DNA from: an uncultured Sulfitobacter sp. | GTDB taxonomy: Bacteria > Pseudomonadota > Alphaproteobacteria > Rhodobacterales > Rhodobacteraceae | NCBI GenBank assembly: GCA_913060815.1 | Contig: CAJXSZ010000028.1 | Coordinates: 1 to 33,149 of the forward strand | Direction: 5' to 3' | DNA: 33,149 nucleotides | Shown here: positions 24,431-32,826 of the stretch, piece by piece | Numbering within the stretch: position 1 is the first letter of the stretch | Layout of the letters: each line of letters opens with the position of its first letter | Notes under the pieces: model-generated | Seen by the model: only the letters and a program-made list of their open reading frames with translations | Database searches by the model: none | What the model was told of the DNA's origin: nothing | Program-made: the position numbers and the translations under genes

Positions 24431-25129
24431 ATGACACCTCATCAATCGCCAATATCAAAACATTTATTGCAAGACATCGCACCCTGGGCGCTCATCGTCG
24501 ATGACCATCCGCTGTTTTGCGATGCGCTTGATCTGACCCTGCGGTCGGTGGCAGAGTTCGTGGAAGTTCGCACAGCAGATTGCCTTCAATCGGCACTCAC
24601 GACGCTCGACACCTTCAACGCGCCGTACCTCATCCTGCTTGATTTGAACCTACCCGATGTCAGCGGCCTTGACGGATTGATGCAGCTGCGCCGGAAGTCC
24701 GAAGAGTCGAAAATCATCGTAGTCTCTTCGATGACCGATAACACAATCATCAACGCCGCAATCACATCCGGTGCAGCGGGTTTTGTGCCCAAACACAGCC
24801 GCCGGTCGGTGTTCAAGGATGCCATCGACCAGATCAGGGAAGGCAAGATTTTCACGCCGCCCGGTTTTGTCAAAGGCAGCGAGGGGTCTGCCAAGGATGA
24901 CACGCTGCGAAGATTGTCGTCCCTGACCAACCAGCAAGCCCGTATCCTGAACCTCATCTGCGAGGGTAAGCTGAACAAGCAGATCGCATTCGACCTGACG
25001 ATTGCGGAAACAACTGTAAAGGCGCATGTGACCGCGATCATGCGCAAACTCGGCGTTCAAAGCCGCACCCAGGCGGTGCTGGTTGCACATGAAGCGAATT
25101 TTTCCGAAGTCTTGCCAAACCGGGAATAG
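24431..25129 (+). CDS. NarL/LuxR-family response regulator (ErdR/EraR-like)
   Basis: 232 residues: an N-terminal receiver domain (about 18-140; acidic VDDH, phospho-acceptor Asp71 in LLDLNLPD, Ser/Thr in VVSSM, Lys in FVPKHS) and a C-terminal LuxR-type HTH (about 163-228: LTNQQARILNLICEGKLNKQIAFDLTIAETTVKAHVTAIMRKLG). The ErdR/EraR regulators of ethanol oxidation in pseudomonads have this form and lie near the kinase found here. No ribosome-binding site is visible before the ATG: ATG is preceded by CTAGCGTAGAACC. A TTGACA at 24389-24394 is a possible -35. It is the likely partner of the hybrid kinase two genes downstream. Confidence 0.88.
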   Translation: MTPHQSPISKHLLQDIAPWALIVDDHPLFCDALDLTLRSVAEFVEVRTADCLQSALTTLDTFNAPYLILLDLNLPDVSGLDGLMQLRRKSEESKIIVVSSMTDNTIINAAITSGAAGFVPKHSRRSVFKDAIDQIREGKIFTPPGFVKGSEGSAKDDTLRRLSSLTNQQARILNLICEGKLNKQIAFDLTIAETTVKAHVTAIMRKLGVQSRTQAVLVAHEANFSEVLPNRE

Positions 25130-25162
25130 CACCCCTATCGTGACCGGAACGGGGTGATCAGA

Positions 25163-26332
25163 ATGACCGAAAAGATCCAGAGCAACGGGCGGGACGTGCA
25201 TGTATTATCTCAGGCCCAGGTCTCGGTAAAATGCGACGATCCGGTCGCGCATCTGCGCGAAAAGCTGGGGGACGCTCCCTTGGCCCTGCTCACGGTCTTT
25301 GTGACCCCGAATGTCGATTTTGCTGCTGTCTCAGAGAGGCTCAACGCAGTATTTCCCACAACTGATATTGTAGCCTGTACCACCGCCGGAGAAATCGGCG
25401 CGGGAGGCTATGAGGAGGGAACGATCCTCGGACTTGGCTACCCCGCCGCACATTTTGACAGCATTTCGATCCTCGTCGAAGACCTTGACGGTCGCGAGAC
25501 CCAAAGCGCGGTTGACCGCATTGCGCAGGACCGGGTTGCCTTGCGCGATAGAAACCCCAAAAAACTGAATGGGTTTGCCTTTCTCGTGGTGGACGGCCTT
25601 TCCCTGCGCGAGGATACCCTGACGGCTGCGATCTCGCCTGCGCTGCGGGACATGCCGCTGTTTGGCGGATCGGCGGGAGACGGCACCAGATTCAAACAGA
25701 CGTTCGTGTCATTTAATGGACGGATGCGCCAAAACGCTGCCGTTCTGACGATGATCCAGACAGATCATAAAACGCAGGTCTTCAGCATTGATCACCTTGT
25801 CCCCACGGATATTCAGATGGTCGTCACCGACGCCGATCCCGACAGGCGCATCGTGAAATCCATCAACGCAGAGCCGGCCGCGCGCGAATATGCGCGATTG
25901 GTCGGTACGAACCCTGACCAGCTCGACCAGTTCACTTTCGCCTCCCATCCGGTCGTCGTGCGTATCGGCGGTGCCCATCATGTCCGCGCGATCCAGCAGG
26001 TCACGCCAAAAGGCGAGTTGGTGTTCTTCTCTGCCATAGACGAAGGCATGGTGCTGACTGTGGCAGAGCCGCGGGACATGGCCGAACATCTGGACGAGAA
26101 GCTGACCGAGCTGTCCAGAATGGGCACGCTGACGGACATCGTAGGATGTGACTGCATTCTGCGCCGCATTGAAGCCGAGCAAAAACAGAGCACCCGCCAG
26201 GTGTCGGACGTACTGACCCGTCACAAGGTCATCGGCTTTTCAACCTATGGCGAACAAATCGGGCCGCTTCACGTCAACCACACCATGTCCGGTCTGGCGA
26301 TCTATGCCGAAACCCATGGCGGCGAGGCCTGA
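25163..26332 (+). CDS. nosP: FIST-domain protein, NosP-like
   Basis: 389 residues from ATG 25163 (a GTG three codons upstream is an alternative; GGGG precedes the ATG with good spacing). FIST_N covers about 35-225 (DIVACTTAGEIGAGGYEEGTILGLGY; FLVVDGLSLREDTLTAAI; PLFGGSAGDGTRFKQTFV), and FIST_C about 230-375 (VKSINAEPAAREYARLVG; DIVGCDCILRRIEAEQ; VIGFSTYGEQIGPLHVNHTMSGLAIY). In Pseudomonas aeruginosa the FIST protein NosP binds haem and nitric oxide and controls the adjacent kinase NahK. The same pairing is seen here, 5 bases apart. Haem binding is inferred from family and context, not proven by a residue I can assign. Confidence 0.82.
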   Translation: MTEKIQSNGRDVHVLSQAQVSVKCDDPVAHLREKLGDAPLALLTVFVTPNVDFAAVSERLNAVFPTTDIVACTTAGEIGAGGYEEGTILGLGYPAAHFDSISILVEDLDGRETQSAVDRIAQDRVALRDRNPKKLNGFAFLVVDGLSLREDTLTAAISPALRDMPLFGGSAGDGTRFKQTFVSFNGRMRQNAAVLTMIQTDHKTQVFSIDHLVPTDIQMVVTDADPDRRIVKSINAEPAAREYARLVGTNPDQLDQFTFASHPVVVRIGGAHHVRAIQQVTPKGELVFFSAIDEGMVLTVAEPRDMAEHLDEKLTELSRMGTLTDIVGCDCILRRIEAEQKQSTRQVSDVLTRHKVIGFSTYGEQIGPLHVNHTMSGLAIYAETHGGEA

Positions 26333-26337
26333 CACCC

Positions 26338-28530
26338 ATGTCATTGATCAACCCACTCGACAGCATCGAGCGCCAGAATGAAAAGCTGCTGCTGATTTCC
26401 AAAGTTCTCATGCGCCGCGTGGAGCAAAAAAACGAACAGTCCGGTCTTGCCTATGCCCAGTTCGAACGGGCCGCCCTGCTTGAGATGCAGGTCAAGGAAC
26501 GGACCATTGATCTGGAGCGCACACTCGATCTGTTGCAGGAATCCAATGCACAGCTTGAAGAGGCCAACCGCGAGACCGAAACCGCCCGCACCAATCTGGG
26601 TGAGGCTATTGAGACGATCAACGAAGGTTTTGCGCTGTTTGATTCCAACGACCTACTCGTCCTGTTCAACAGCCGTTTTTGCCGCGATATGAAAGACGTG
26701 GAGATGCGATTGGTCGAAGGGTTGCCTTTCAACGACTACGTCGACCTGGTTTCGCGAAGCAGCTCCCTCGCACTGCCGCCTGATGTGACACCCGCCCAGT
26801 GGGCCAATCGGCGCACCGAGCGGCACCGCGACAACCATGTGGTGTTCAATGTCAGTCTGAAACATGACCGCTGGATACAGGTCAGCGAACACCGCACAGC
26901 CCGTCGCGGCACCGTTATCCTGCAGACGGACGTCACCGAAATTATCCGGCTGGAACGAAAAGAACAGGACCGGATGCGCGACCGCCAGGCGCAGATCCTT
27001 CAAGCCACGCTTGACCATCTCAATCAGGGAGTTTGCATTTTTGATCATGCAAAAAATCTTGTGGGCTGGAACAAGAAGATGAATCAGCTGCTGGATCTGC
27101 CCCCTCAGGAAGCAGCATTGGGGAGAAATTTTTTCATTCTCCTCGAACAGCTTGAAAAACAGCTCATCTTCTCCGACCAGTTCGACGTCGACATGCTGGT
27201 GCGATGGGCCAACCACAATGAAGGGCGGTCCCCGATTGCTTTTGAAGTCACGCGCAACGGCCGCCAGACCTTTAGCGTTTTTGGTCAGGAAATGCCGGAC
27301 CGTGGCTTTGTGATGAGTTTTACCGACGTCACTGCCGAGCGGTCTGCGGCGAAATCATTGGCCGAAATGAACGAAGTGCTGGAACAGCGCGTGCAGGACC
27401 GCACGAATGAGTTGGGGATCGCCTTGTCGGAAGCGGAGCGCGCCAATGCGTCAAAATCCCGATTTGTCGCTGCTGCAAGCCATGACCTGTTGCAACCGCT
27501 TTCTGCTGCAAAACTGTTTGTGGCTTCGGTGTCGGACCGGTTGACGCAGCCAGACCTACTCAATGTGATCGGCAAGGCCGAAACAGCCTTGATCAGCGTC
27601 GAGAAGATCATCGAAGCTTTGCTGGACATCTCCAAACTGGACGCGACCAGCCCCACTTTCGACATCCAGCCGGTGCGGCTGGACGCCATCCTTGGCCCTC
27701 TCAGCGACGAGTTGACGCCCGTAGCACGGGACAAGGGGCTGGATCTCACCATCGTGAGCTGCGGCCTGACCGTGCGCAGTGATCCCGGCTATTTGCGGCG
27801 CATCGCACAGAACCTCATTTCCAACGCGATCCGGTACACGCAGAGTGGCAAGGTTCTTGTGGGCGTGCGGCGCAGCGGGGCCACGGCCCGTATGGAGATC
27901 TGGGATACGGGCTTTGGCATTGCAGAGGCTGATCAGAAACTGATCTTTCAGGAGTTCAAGCGTCTGGATATGGCGAACTCTGCGGCCGGTCTGGGTCTGG
28001 GTCTGGCCATTGTCGAACGGGCTTGCAAGTCCCTGAACCACCCGCTGCATCTCTGCTCCATTCCGGACAAGGGCAGCTGTTTTACGGTAGAGCTGAAGAT
28101 CCTCTGCAGTGACAAAGCCCAAAAAACGACCGTAAGACCAATGAGCGACAGCCCCAAGTTACCGAAGCTCGGTCAGATTATATTGCTTGTGGAGAATGAC
28201 GGGGATCTTGCCAACGCAATATCCCTCATGATCGAAGGCTGGGGCGCCCATGTCATTCACGCGCTCAACGGTGAGGAGGCAATTGCCATCCTCAGGGACA
28301 TCGATCTTGTCCCCGATGTACTATTGCTCGATTGCCAGTTGGGCGATGGCATGTCGGGGCCCGAGCTGCACCAACGGATCATTCAGCAATACGGGCCAAT
28401 CCCGACGCGTATGATCTCTGCCGACCGCAGTAGCGCGCTTGCGCAACAGTGTGCCTCGATGGGGTTGAACCTGATGCCCAAACCCATCGACCGTCTCAGG
28501 CTGTTCGACTTTCTCCACAGTGTCTCGTGA
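26338..28530 (+). CDS. Hybrid histidine kinase, NahK/ErcS'-like
   Basis: 730 residues without transmembrane segments: N-terminal coiled coil (about 10-95, many Glu and Gln), PAS domain 1 (about 85-205), PAS domain 2 (about 215-340), a second coiled coil, HisKA with His382 in AASHDLLQPLSAAK, HATPase_c (NLISNAIRY N-box, DTGFGI, GLGLGLAIV), and a C-terminal receiver with Asp665 in LLLDCQLGDG. This is the architecture of NahK (PA1976), also called ErcS', which acts in ethanol oxidation control in P. aeruginosa and is regulated by NosP. Here the neighbour upstream is NosP-like and the response regulator precedes it, so a phosphorelay among the three is likely. Its stop is 2 bases from the convergent pqqE stop. 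Confidence 0.9.
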   Translation: MSLINPLDSIERQNEKLLLISKVLMRRVEQKNEQSGLAYAQFERAALLEMQVKERTIDLERTLDLLQESNAQLEEANRETETARTNLGEAIETINEGFALFDSNDLLVLFNSRFCRDMKDVEMRLVEGLPFNDYVDLVSRSSSLALPPDVTPAQWANRRTERHRDNHVVFNVSLKHDRWIQVSEHRTARRGTVILQTDVTEIIRLERKEQDRMRDRQAQILQATLDHLNQGVCIFDHAKNLVGWNKKMNQLLDLPPQEAALGRNFFILLEQLEKQLIFSDQFDVDMLVRWANHNEGRSPIAFEVTRNGRQTFSVFGQEMPDRGFVMSFTDVTAERSAAKSLAEMNEVLEQRVQDRTNELGIALSEAERANASKSRFVAAASHDLLQPLSAAKLFVASVSDRLTQPDLLNVIGKAETALISVEKIIEALLDISKLDATSPTFDIQPVRLDAILGPLSDELTPVARDKGLDLTIVSCGLTVRSDPGYLRRIAQNLISNAIRYTQSGKVLVGVRRSGATARMEIWDTGFGIAEADQKLIFQEFKRLDMANSAAGLGLGLAIVERACKSLNHPLHLCSIPDKGSCFTVELKILCSDKAQKTTVRPMSDSPKLPKLGQIILLVENDGDLANAISLMIEGWGAHVIHALNGEEAIAILRDIDLVPDVLLLDCQLGDGMSGPELHQRIIQQYGPIPTRMISADRSSALAQQCASMGLNLMPKPIDRLRLFDFLHSVS

Positions 28531-28532
28531 GG

Positions 28533-29615
28533 TTACGGGCTTTTGCGGTAAACCAGTTCGGCGGTGTCATCCGTTGAAAACCCTTGCGCCAGTTCCTGCA
28601 TGCGTGAATGCAACGGCGATTTGATGCAGGTCGGGTCCGTGGCCGCCGGATCGCCCGCAATCGCCATCGCCTGACACCTGCACCCCCCAAAGTCCAGCTT
28701 GCGCCGATCGCAGGATTTACACGGCTCCTGCATCCAGTCCTCGCCGCGATAGGCGTTGAAGGCGGCGCCGTGATACCAGATGTCCGACAGGGGCTTGTCC
28801 GCTACGTTATCGAAGACGAGGTTGGGGATCGTCTGCGCCGCGTGACAGGGCAACACCAGCCCGTCAGGCGTGACGTTAAGGCCCGAGAGCCCCCATCCGC
28901 CCATACACCGCTTGGGATAGTCGCCGTGGTAATCCGCCGGCACATAGTCGATGACCAGCTGACCTTTGAGCCGCTTGCGCGCGTCAGCTACGACGCGGCT
29001 GGCCTCGTCTGCCTGCGCGCGTGTCGGCATCATCGCGCTGCGGTTCAGCATCGCCCAGCCGTGGAATTGCACAATCGCAACTTCGATCCGCCGCGCTTTC
29101 ATTTCAACGGCCATCTCGATCGCCTCCGGCAACTGGTGCAGGTTCTGGCGATGCACCACAGCGTTGAGCGTCAGCGGAAAACCTGCCTCGACGATCCACG
29201 CCGCTGCCTGCATCTTGCGCTTGAACCCGCCGTTGTACCCGCCGATCCGGTCGGCCATATCTGCATCCGTGCCTTGCAAGGACAGCTGCACATGATCAAG
29301 CCCTGCTGCGTCCAGTTCGGCAAGTCGCCGCTGCGTGAGGCCGATGGCCGAGGTGATGAGGTTGGTGTACAGCCCGGCATCCCTCGCGCCCGCCACCAGA
29401 TCAACCAGATCCCTCCGCGAGGCAGGCTCGCCCCCCGACAGATGCAGTTGCAACACGCCAAGGCGTGCGGCCTGACGAAAGACGTCGACCCAGAGTCCCG
29501 TCGAAATCTCCTTCTCCCGTGCCGCCATTTCGACGGGATTGGAGCAATAGGGGCACGACAGGGGGCAGCGATAGGTCAGCTCCGCCAGCATGGCGATGGG
29601 TGCGGGCGCGGTCAT
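28533..29615 (-). CDS. pqqE: PqqE, radical SAM PqqA peptide cyclase
   Basis: 360 residues. It forms the carbon-carbon bond between Glu and Tyr of PqqA. The radical-SAM cluster is Cys17-x3-Cys21-x2-Cys24 (RCPLSCPYCSNP), followed by SGGEPASRRD. The C-terminal SPASM domain keeps its Cys set (HAAQ region, EPCKSCDRRKLDFGGCRCQA). Length is slightly below the usual 370-385. It overlaps pqqD by ATGA and is the last gene of the operon. Confidence 0.95.
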   Translation of the reverse strand: MTAPAPIAMLAELTYRCPLSCPYCSNPVEMAAREKEISTGLWVDVFRQAARLGVLQLHLSGGEPASRRDLVDLVAGARDAGLYTNLITSAIGLTQRRLAELDAAGLDHVQLSLQGTDADMADRIGGYNGGFKRKMQAAAWIVEAGFPLTLNAVVHRQNLHQLPEAIEMAVEMKARRIEVAIVQFHGWAMLNRSAMMPTRAQADEASRVVADARKRLKGQLVIDYVPADYHGDYPKRCMGGWGLSGLNVTPDGLVLPCHAAQTIPNLVFDNVADKPLSDIWYHGAAFNAYRGEDWMQEPCKSCDRRKLDFGGCRCQAMAIAGDPAATDPTCIKSPLHSRMQELAQGFSTDDTAELVYRKSP

Positions 29616-29896
29616 GGTTTAATCTCCAGTATCCGGCGGTTCATCAGGCCCAACACATACCCGGACACATCCTCCGAGATTTGCGCGACAGGTGCGGCAT
29701 AAAGCGCTGCGAGCGTCTCGATAATCTGGGACATGGTTTTCTCCCCGTCGATCTGCTGCAAAATGGCAAGTCCGATGGCATCAAGGTCGATGACCCGCTC
29801 GGGCGCCAGCAAGACGGTTTTGCCGCGTACCGTATCGTCGTGCATCCGCACGCCGCGCGGTATCCGTGGTACGGCCTGACCGTCGAGCGCCGTCAT
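29612..29896 (-). CDS. pqqD: PqqD, PqqA peptide chaperone
   Basis: 94 residues from ATG 29896, which overlaps the pqqC stop (ATGA); longer readings extend into pqqC in another frame. The RiPP recognition element fold is visible (VPRIPRGVRMHDDTVRGKTVLLAPERVIDLDAIGLAILQQIDGEKTMSQIIETLA). It binds PqqA and presents it to PqqE. Confidence 0.93.
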   Translation of the reverse strand: MTALDGQAVPRIPRGVRMHDDTVRGKTVLLAPERVIDLDAIGLAILQQIDGEKTMSQIIETLAALYAAPVAQISEDVSGYVLGLMNRRILEIKP

Positions 29897-30639
29897 GATG
29901 CGGGGGCCAAAACGTATGAACCGGGCACCCAGGCCCCCGGCGGAATACGCGCAGGCGTGACATAGGCCGCATGTAACGCATCGAGCTGCGCCCAAAGCAC
30001 ATCGGTCTTGAATTCGAGCGCAGCCGCTGCCGCATCCTGCTTTTCAGTGGTATCGGCGTGCTCCAGAACCCATCCCAACCCAAATGCCACATCCTTGGGT
30101 GCCTGTGTCAGCCGGTTGCGAAAATAGGACAGGCTGGTGTCATCCGCAAAGGCGTAATTCGCCATCAAGCCTTCGATCCGCGCGGCGTGAATTTTTGGGG
30201 CAAACAGCTCGGTCAGCGACGCGGCGACCGCTTCCAGCAATGTCTTGTCCCGCACAAAGCGCACGTAGGCATCTACCGCGAAGCGCGTGGCCGGCAAGAC
30301 ACCGCGCGCACTGGCGACATAGTCACGGTCCAACCCGACAGCGTCCGCAAGATGCAACCAGCGGGCAATGCCGCCCTCGACCTCGTCGGTGCCGTCGTGG
30401 TCCTCAATGCGTGACCGCCACGCGCGGCGCAGCGCGGGATCATCGACACGGCTCATGAAAGCGGCATCTTTCATCGGGATACTGGCCTGATAATAAAACC
30501 TGTTGATCACCCATGCGCGGACCTGATCGGGCGTGCAACCGCCGCCATGCAGCAAGTCGTGAAACGGATGCTTGTCGTGATACCGCTCGGCCCCGATCTG
30601 GCGCAGGCGGGCTTCGAATTCGGCGGGCGTGGCCGTCAT
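29893..30639 (-). CDS. pqqC: PqqC, pyrroloquinoline-quinone synthase
   Basis: 248 residues from ATG 30639, overlapping the pqqB stop. Catalyses the last step, ring closure and eight-electron oxidation to PQQ. Family sequences are intact: RYHDKHPFHDLLHGGGCTPDQVRAWVINRFYYQASIPMKDAA, IEDHDGTDEVEGGIARWLHLADAVGLD, and the C-terminal FKTDVLWAQLDALHAAYV. Length is typical. Confidence 0.95.
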   Translation of the reverse strand: MTATPAEFEARLRQIGAERYHDKHPFHDLLHGGGCTPDQVRAWVINRFYYQASIPMKDAAFMSRVDDPALRRAWRSRIEDHDGTDEVEGGIARWLHLADAVGLDRDYVASARGVLPATRFAVDAYVRFVRDKTLLEAVAASLTELFAPKIHAARIEGLMANYAFADDTSLSYFRNRLTQAPKDVAFGLGWVLEHADTTEKQDAAAAALEFKTDVLWAQLDALHAAYVTPARIPPGAWVPGSYVLAPAS

Positions 30640-31532
30640 ATCTCCAGCTCCATCCCGTCTTGCGCAATGATCCATCCTGCGGCTTCCACCGCTTTGCGCT
30701 CTTCCGACATTGGCCGGAACACTGGATTGGTATTGTTCATATGGACAAAAACTTTCTTCGCAATCTTGATATCTTCGAAGGCAGCGATGGAACCGTCGGG
30801 GCCGGACATGGACATATGCCCCATCCGCCGCCCGGTTTTCTGGCTCAGTCCTGCGCGCACCATCTCGTCGTCCTGCCAAAGTGTCCCGTCAAAGAAAACC
30901 GCATCCGCCCCGTCCAGCCGCGCCGCAAGCGTATCGCGCATCGCCGCACAGCCGGGGATGTAGAATGCGTTTTTGCCCCCTGCCCGCAAATGTACCCCGA
31001 CCGTCTGCTCACCTTCCAGGTCGGTTTGGACTTCCGCACCTTCCAGATAGAGCGGCACCTTGCCCGGCACCGGAAACAGCTGCGCCGTCAGACCCGGTGC
31101 AATTTCGACCTCGCAGCCCAGCTCAATCGAAACGCGTTTGACGAAGTCCGGATGGAGGGCATTAAAAATCGGATTTTCGGCGAGCACGCGATGAATTTCA
31201 GGTGTGGCGAAAAGCGTAAAAGCCTGTTGCTCGCGCAGGGTCAACAACCCTGCAATGTGGTCGATATCGCCATTGGTGAGCAGGACAGACCGCAAGGGGG
31301 ATCTGCGCAGGTCACTCGGATGCAGAGGCGGGGCTTTGAGCATCTGGTCCCGAATATCGGGCGACGCATTCAAAACCGCCCACTCGGTGCCATTGGCGCT
31401 GAGGGCGAACGAAGACTGGGTTTGCGCGGGTATCGCTCCGGCACGCGCCAGATTGCAGTTCTCGCACCCGCAGTTCCACTGTGGCAAACCACCACCGGCA
31501 GCCGACCCAAGAACATGCGCGCGAAACGTCAA
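30636..31532 (-). CDS. pqqB: PqqB, metallo-beta-lactamase-fold PQQ biosynthesis protein
   Basis: 298 residues. MTFRAHVLGSAAGGGLPQWNCGCENC is the family start, with the CGCENC zinc-type motif. The metal-site stretch reads TNGDIDHIAGLLTLRE, and GHMSMSGPDGSIAAF and FVHMNNTNPV follow near the end. PqqB is thought to hydroxylate the tyrosine part of the PQQ precursor. It lies 24 bases after pqqA. Confidence 0.95.
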   Translation of the reverse strand: MTFRAHVLGSAAGGGLPQWNCGCENCNLARAGAIPAQTQSSFALSANGTEWAVLNASPDIRDQMLKAPPLHPSDLRRSPLRSVLLTNGDIDHIAGLLTLREQQAFTLFATPEIHRVLAENPIFNALHPDFVKRVSIELGCEVEIAPGLTAQLFPVPGKVPLYLEGAEVQTDLEGEQTVGVHLRAGGKNAFYIPGCAAMRDTLAARLDGADAVFFDGTLWQDDEMVRAGLSQKTGRRMGHMSMSGPDGSIAAFEDIKIAKKVFVHMNNTNPVFRPMSEERKAVEAAGWIIAQDGMELEI

Positions 31533-31556
31533 TGCAACTCTCCGCGCGCAGAAATA

Positions 31557-31661
31557 TCAGAACAGATCGCCGTCGTCTTGCTCGCGATCACCGTCCGGGC
31601 CGTACATGTTGATCTCCATCCCGCATTCAATTTCGCGGATAATCGGTTTTGACCATGCCAT
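31557..31661 (-). CDS. pqqA: PqqA, PQQ precursor peptide
   Basis: 34 residues, found on the minus strand between pqqB and the promoter region. A GGAGG site (31669-31673) precedes the ATG by 7 bases. The sequence starts MAWSKPIIREIECGMEI and contains Glu16-x3-Tyr20 (EINMY), the pair cross-linked to make PQQ. The C-terminal tail after Tyr20 (GPDGDREQDDGDLF) is acidic and longer than in the shortest PqqA peptides. It is the first gene of pqqABCDE. No pqqF/G protease gene is in the window. Confidence 0.95.
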   Translation of the reverse strand: MAWSKPIIREIECGMEINMYGPDGDREQDDGDLF

Positions 31662-31721
31662 TGTGTTTCCTCCACAGGTTACGTTTTCTCAGCTTCAAGT
31701 ATTCGTCGCGACCTCGCGATT

Positions 31722-31732
31722 GTCTATGAGAC
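31722..31732. promoter_or_regulatory. Inverted repeat GTCTCATAGAC upstream of pqqA, candidate operator
   Basis: Read towards pqqA the sequence is GTCT-CAT-AGAC with perfect arms, 61 bases upstream of the pqqA start. It differs by one missing T from the repeat at 16572-16583 in the cytochrome c/ABC promoter region, in the same orientation to its downstream gene. It may be shared with the divergent VWA gene. Confidence 0.45.
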
Positions 31733-31915
31733 TAAGGTATCAAACCTCGGAGATGAACCAGATTTTCAAATGACGGCGGATCTTACCCACCAGAGCCTCC
31801 CATTGTCGGCGCATTCCCGCCCGCGATGCTTTTGGAAGATACCTCCGACCATCGTCTCATGCCTGAGAGCGGCAAATTTCTGGACAGCTTGAAGGTGCCG
31901 TGACACGCTTGCGTT

Positions 31916-32602
31916 ATGCGATTATGCCTCACTTTCATCTTCACACTTCTCGGCGCCACAAATGCCATGGCGACAGACGATTGCGCCGCCGACGCGATGA
32001 TCGTCGTTGACGGTTCGGGTTCCATGGCCGAGATGGGCTTCAACGACATTGACGAGCCGCGCATTTTTGAGGCGCGCCGGGCGATGGCCGATGCACTGCC
32101 GCAAATTGCGCAGAACCGTCGCCTTGGCCTTGTCGTCTACGGTCCCAACGGCGCGGATGAGTGTTCGGGCGTCGACATGCGGTTCGCGCCCGAAGCCAAT
32201 GCCGCCTCGCTGATCATTTCAGCCATCAACGCACTTGAACCCGGTGGCAGCACCGCGTTGACGCAGGCCGTCAAATTGGCGGCGCAAACGCTGGATTACA
32301 AAACGCAACCCGCGACCGTAGTGTTGGTCACAGACGGCAAGGAGACCTGTGGCGGCATGCCCTGTATGCTGGCCGCCGAATTGGCAACAGACGGGTTTAA
32401 CACCACCGTCCATGTGATCGGTTTCAAAGTGCGCGGTACGTTCTTTTCATGGGACCGGCAGACCGACAACGACTACAATACGTCGGAAAGTACATCCCGG
32501 TGCCTCGCCGACCGGACGGGCGGGACTTATACCAGTGCCGAAACTTTGGACCAGCTGATCGCTGCATTGCGCGAGACGTTGGGATGCCAGTTCTTGTTCT
32601 AA
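31916..32602 (+). CDS. Secreted VWA-domain protein
   Basis: 228 residues: a signal peptide (MRLCLTFIFTLLGATNAMA) and a von Willebrand factor A domain. The metal-ion adhesion site is D32-G-S-G-S36 in MIVVDGSGSM, with the distal Thr in GGSTALTQAV and the Asp in LVTDGKETCGG. Six Cys in the mature part suggest periplasmic disulfides. The function is unknown. It is divergent from pqqA with about 250 bases between, and overlaps the end of the recombinase remnant on the other strand by 4 bases. Confidence 0.85.
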   Translation: MRLCLTFIFTLLGATNAMATDDCAADAMIVVDGSGSMAEMGFNDIDEPRIFEARRAMADALPQIAQNRRLGLVVYGPNGADECSGVDMRFAPEANAASLIISAINALEPGGSTALTQAVKLAAQTLDYKTQPATVVLVTDGKETCGGMPCMLAAELATDGFNTTVHVIGFKVRGTFFSWDRQTDNDYNTSESTSRCLADRTGGTYTSAETLDQLIAALRETLGCQFLF

Positions 32603-32826
32603 CGAGCCAGGCAATCACTGCTAACAGCAAAAACAGGCGCTTGGTATTGTCCATTAGCTGGCGTCCGGTAATTCTTAGGCTCCCTCAATACCGGTGCATT
32701 CAATTTGAATAACAAGAAGTCGCGCATCCCTCGCAAATACATCGTCTGCGTCTTTGGTTGCAGACCCTTGATCTGCATGTCTTCGAGAAATCGCTGGCGC
32801 AGAGCCGGTACATATTGGTCTGACAT
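32599..32826 (-). pseudogene. Tyrosine recombinase/integrase, N-terminal remnant
   Basis: The first about 40 residues (MSDQYVPALRQRFLEDMQIKGLQPKTQTMYLRGMRDFLLF) match the SAM-like DNA-binding N-terminus of phage-type integrases. After FLLF the sequence no longer fits and ends at 75 residues. The catalytic domain with the Arg-His-Arg-Tyr residues is absent, so it is a truncated, inactive copy. It may mark an old insertion edge. Confidence 0.65.

Noticed and set aside
23435..24445. 336-codon minus-strand frame opposite the PQQ dehydrogenase
   Set aside because: Shadow of the dehydrogenase gene and crosses its terminator.
28608..29702. 364-codon plus-strand frame opposite pqqE
   Set aside because: Antisense to the clearly identified pqqE/pqqD; Arg- and His-rich composition typical of a shadow frame.
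30513..31652. 379-codon plus-strand frame opposite pqqB/pqqC/pqqA
   Set aside because: Antisense to three recognised pqq genes with overlapping starts and stops; no family resemblance.
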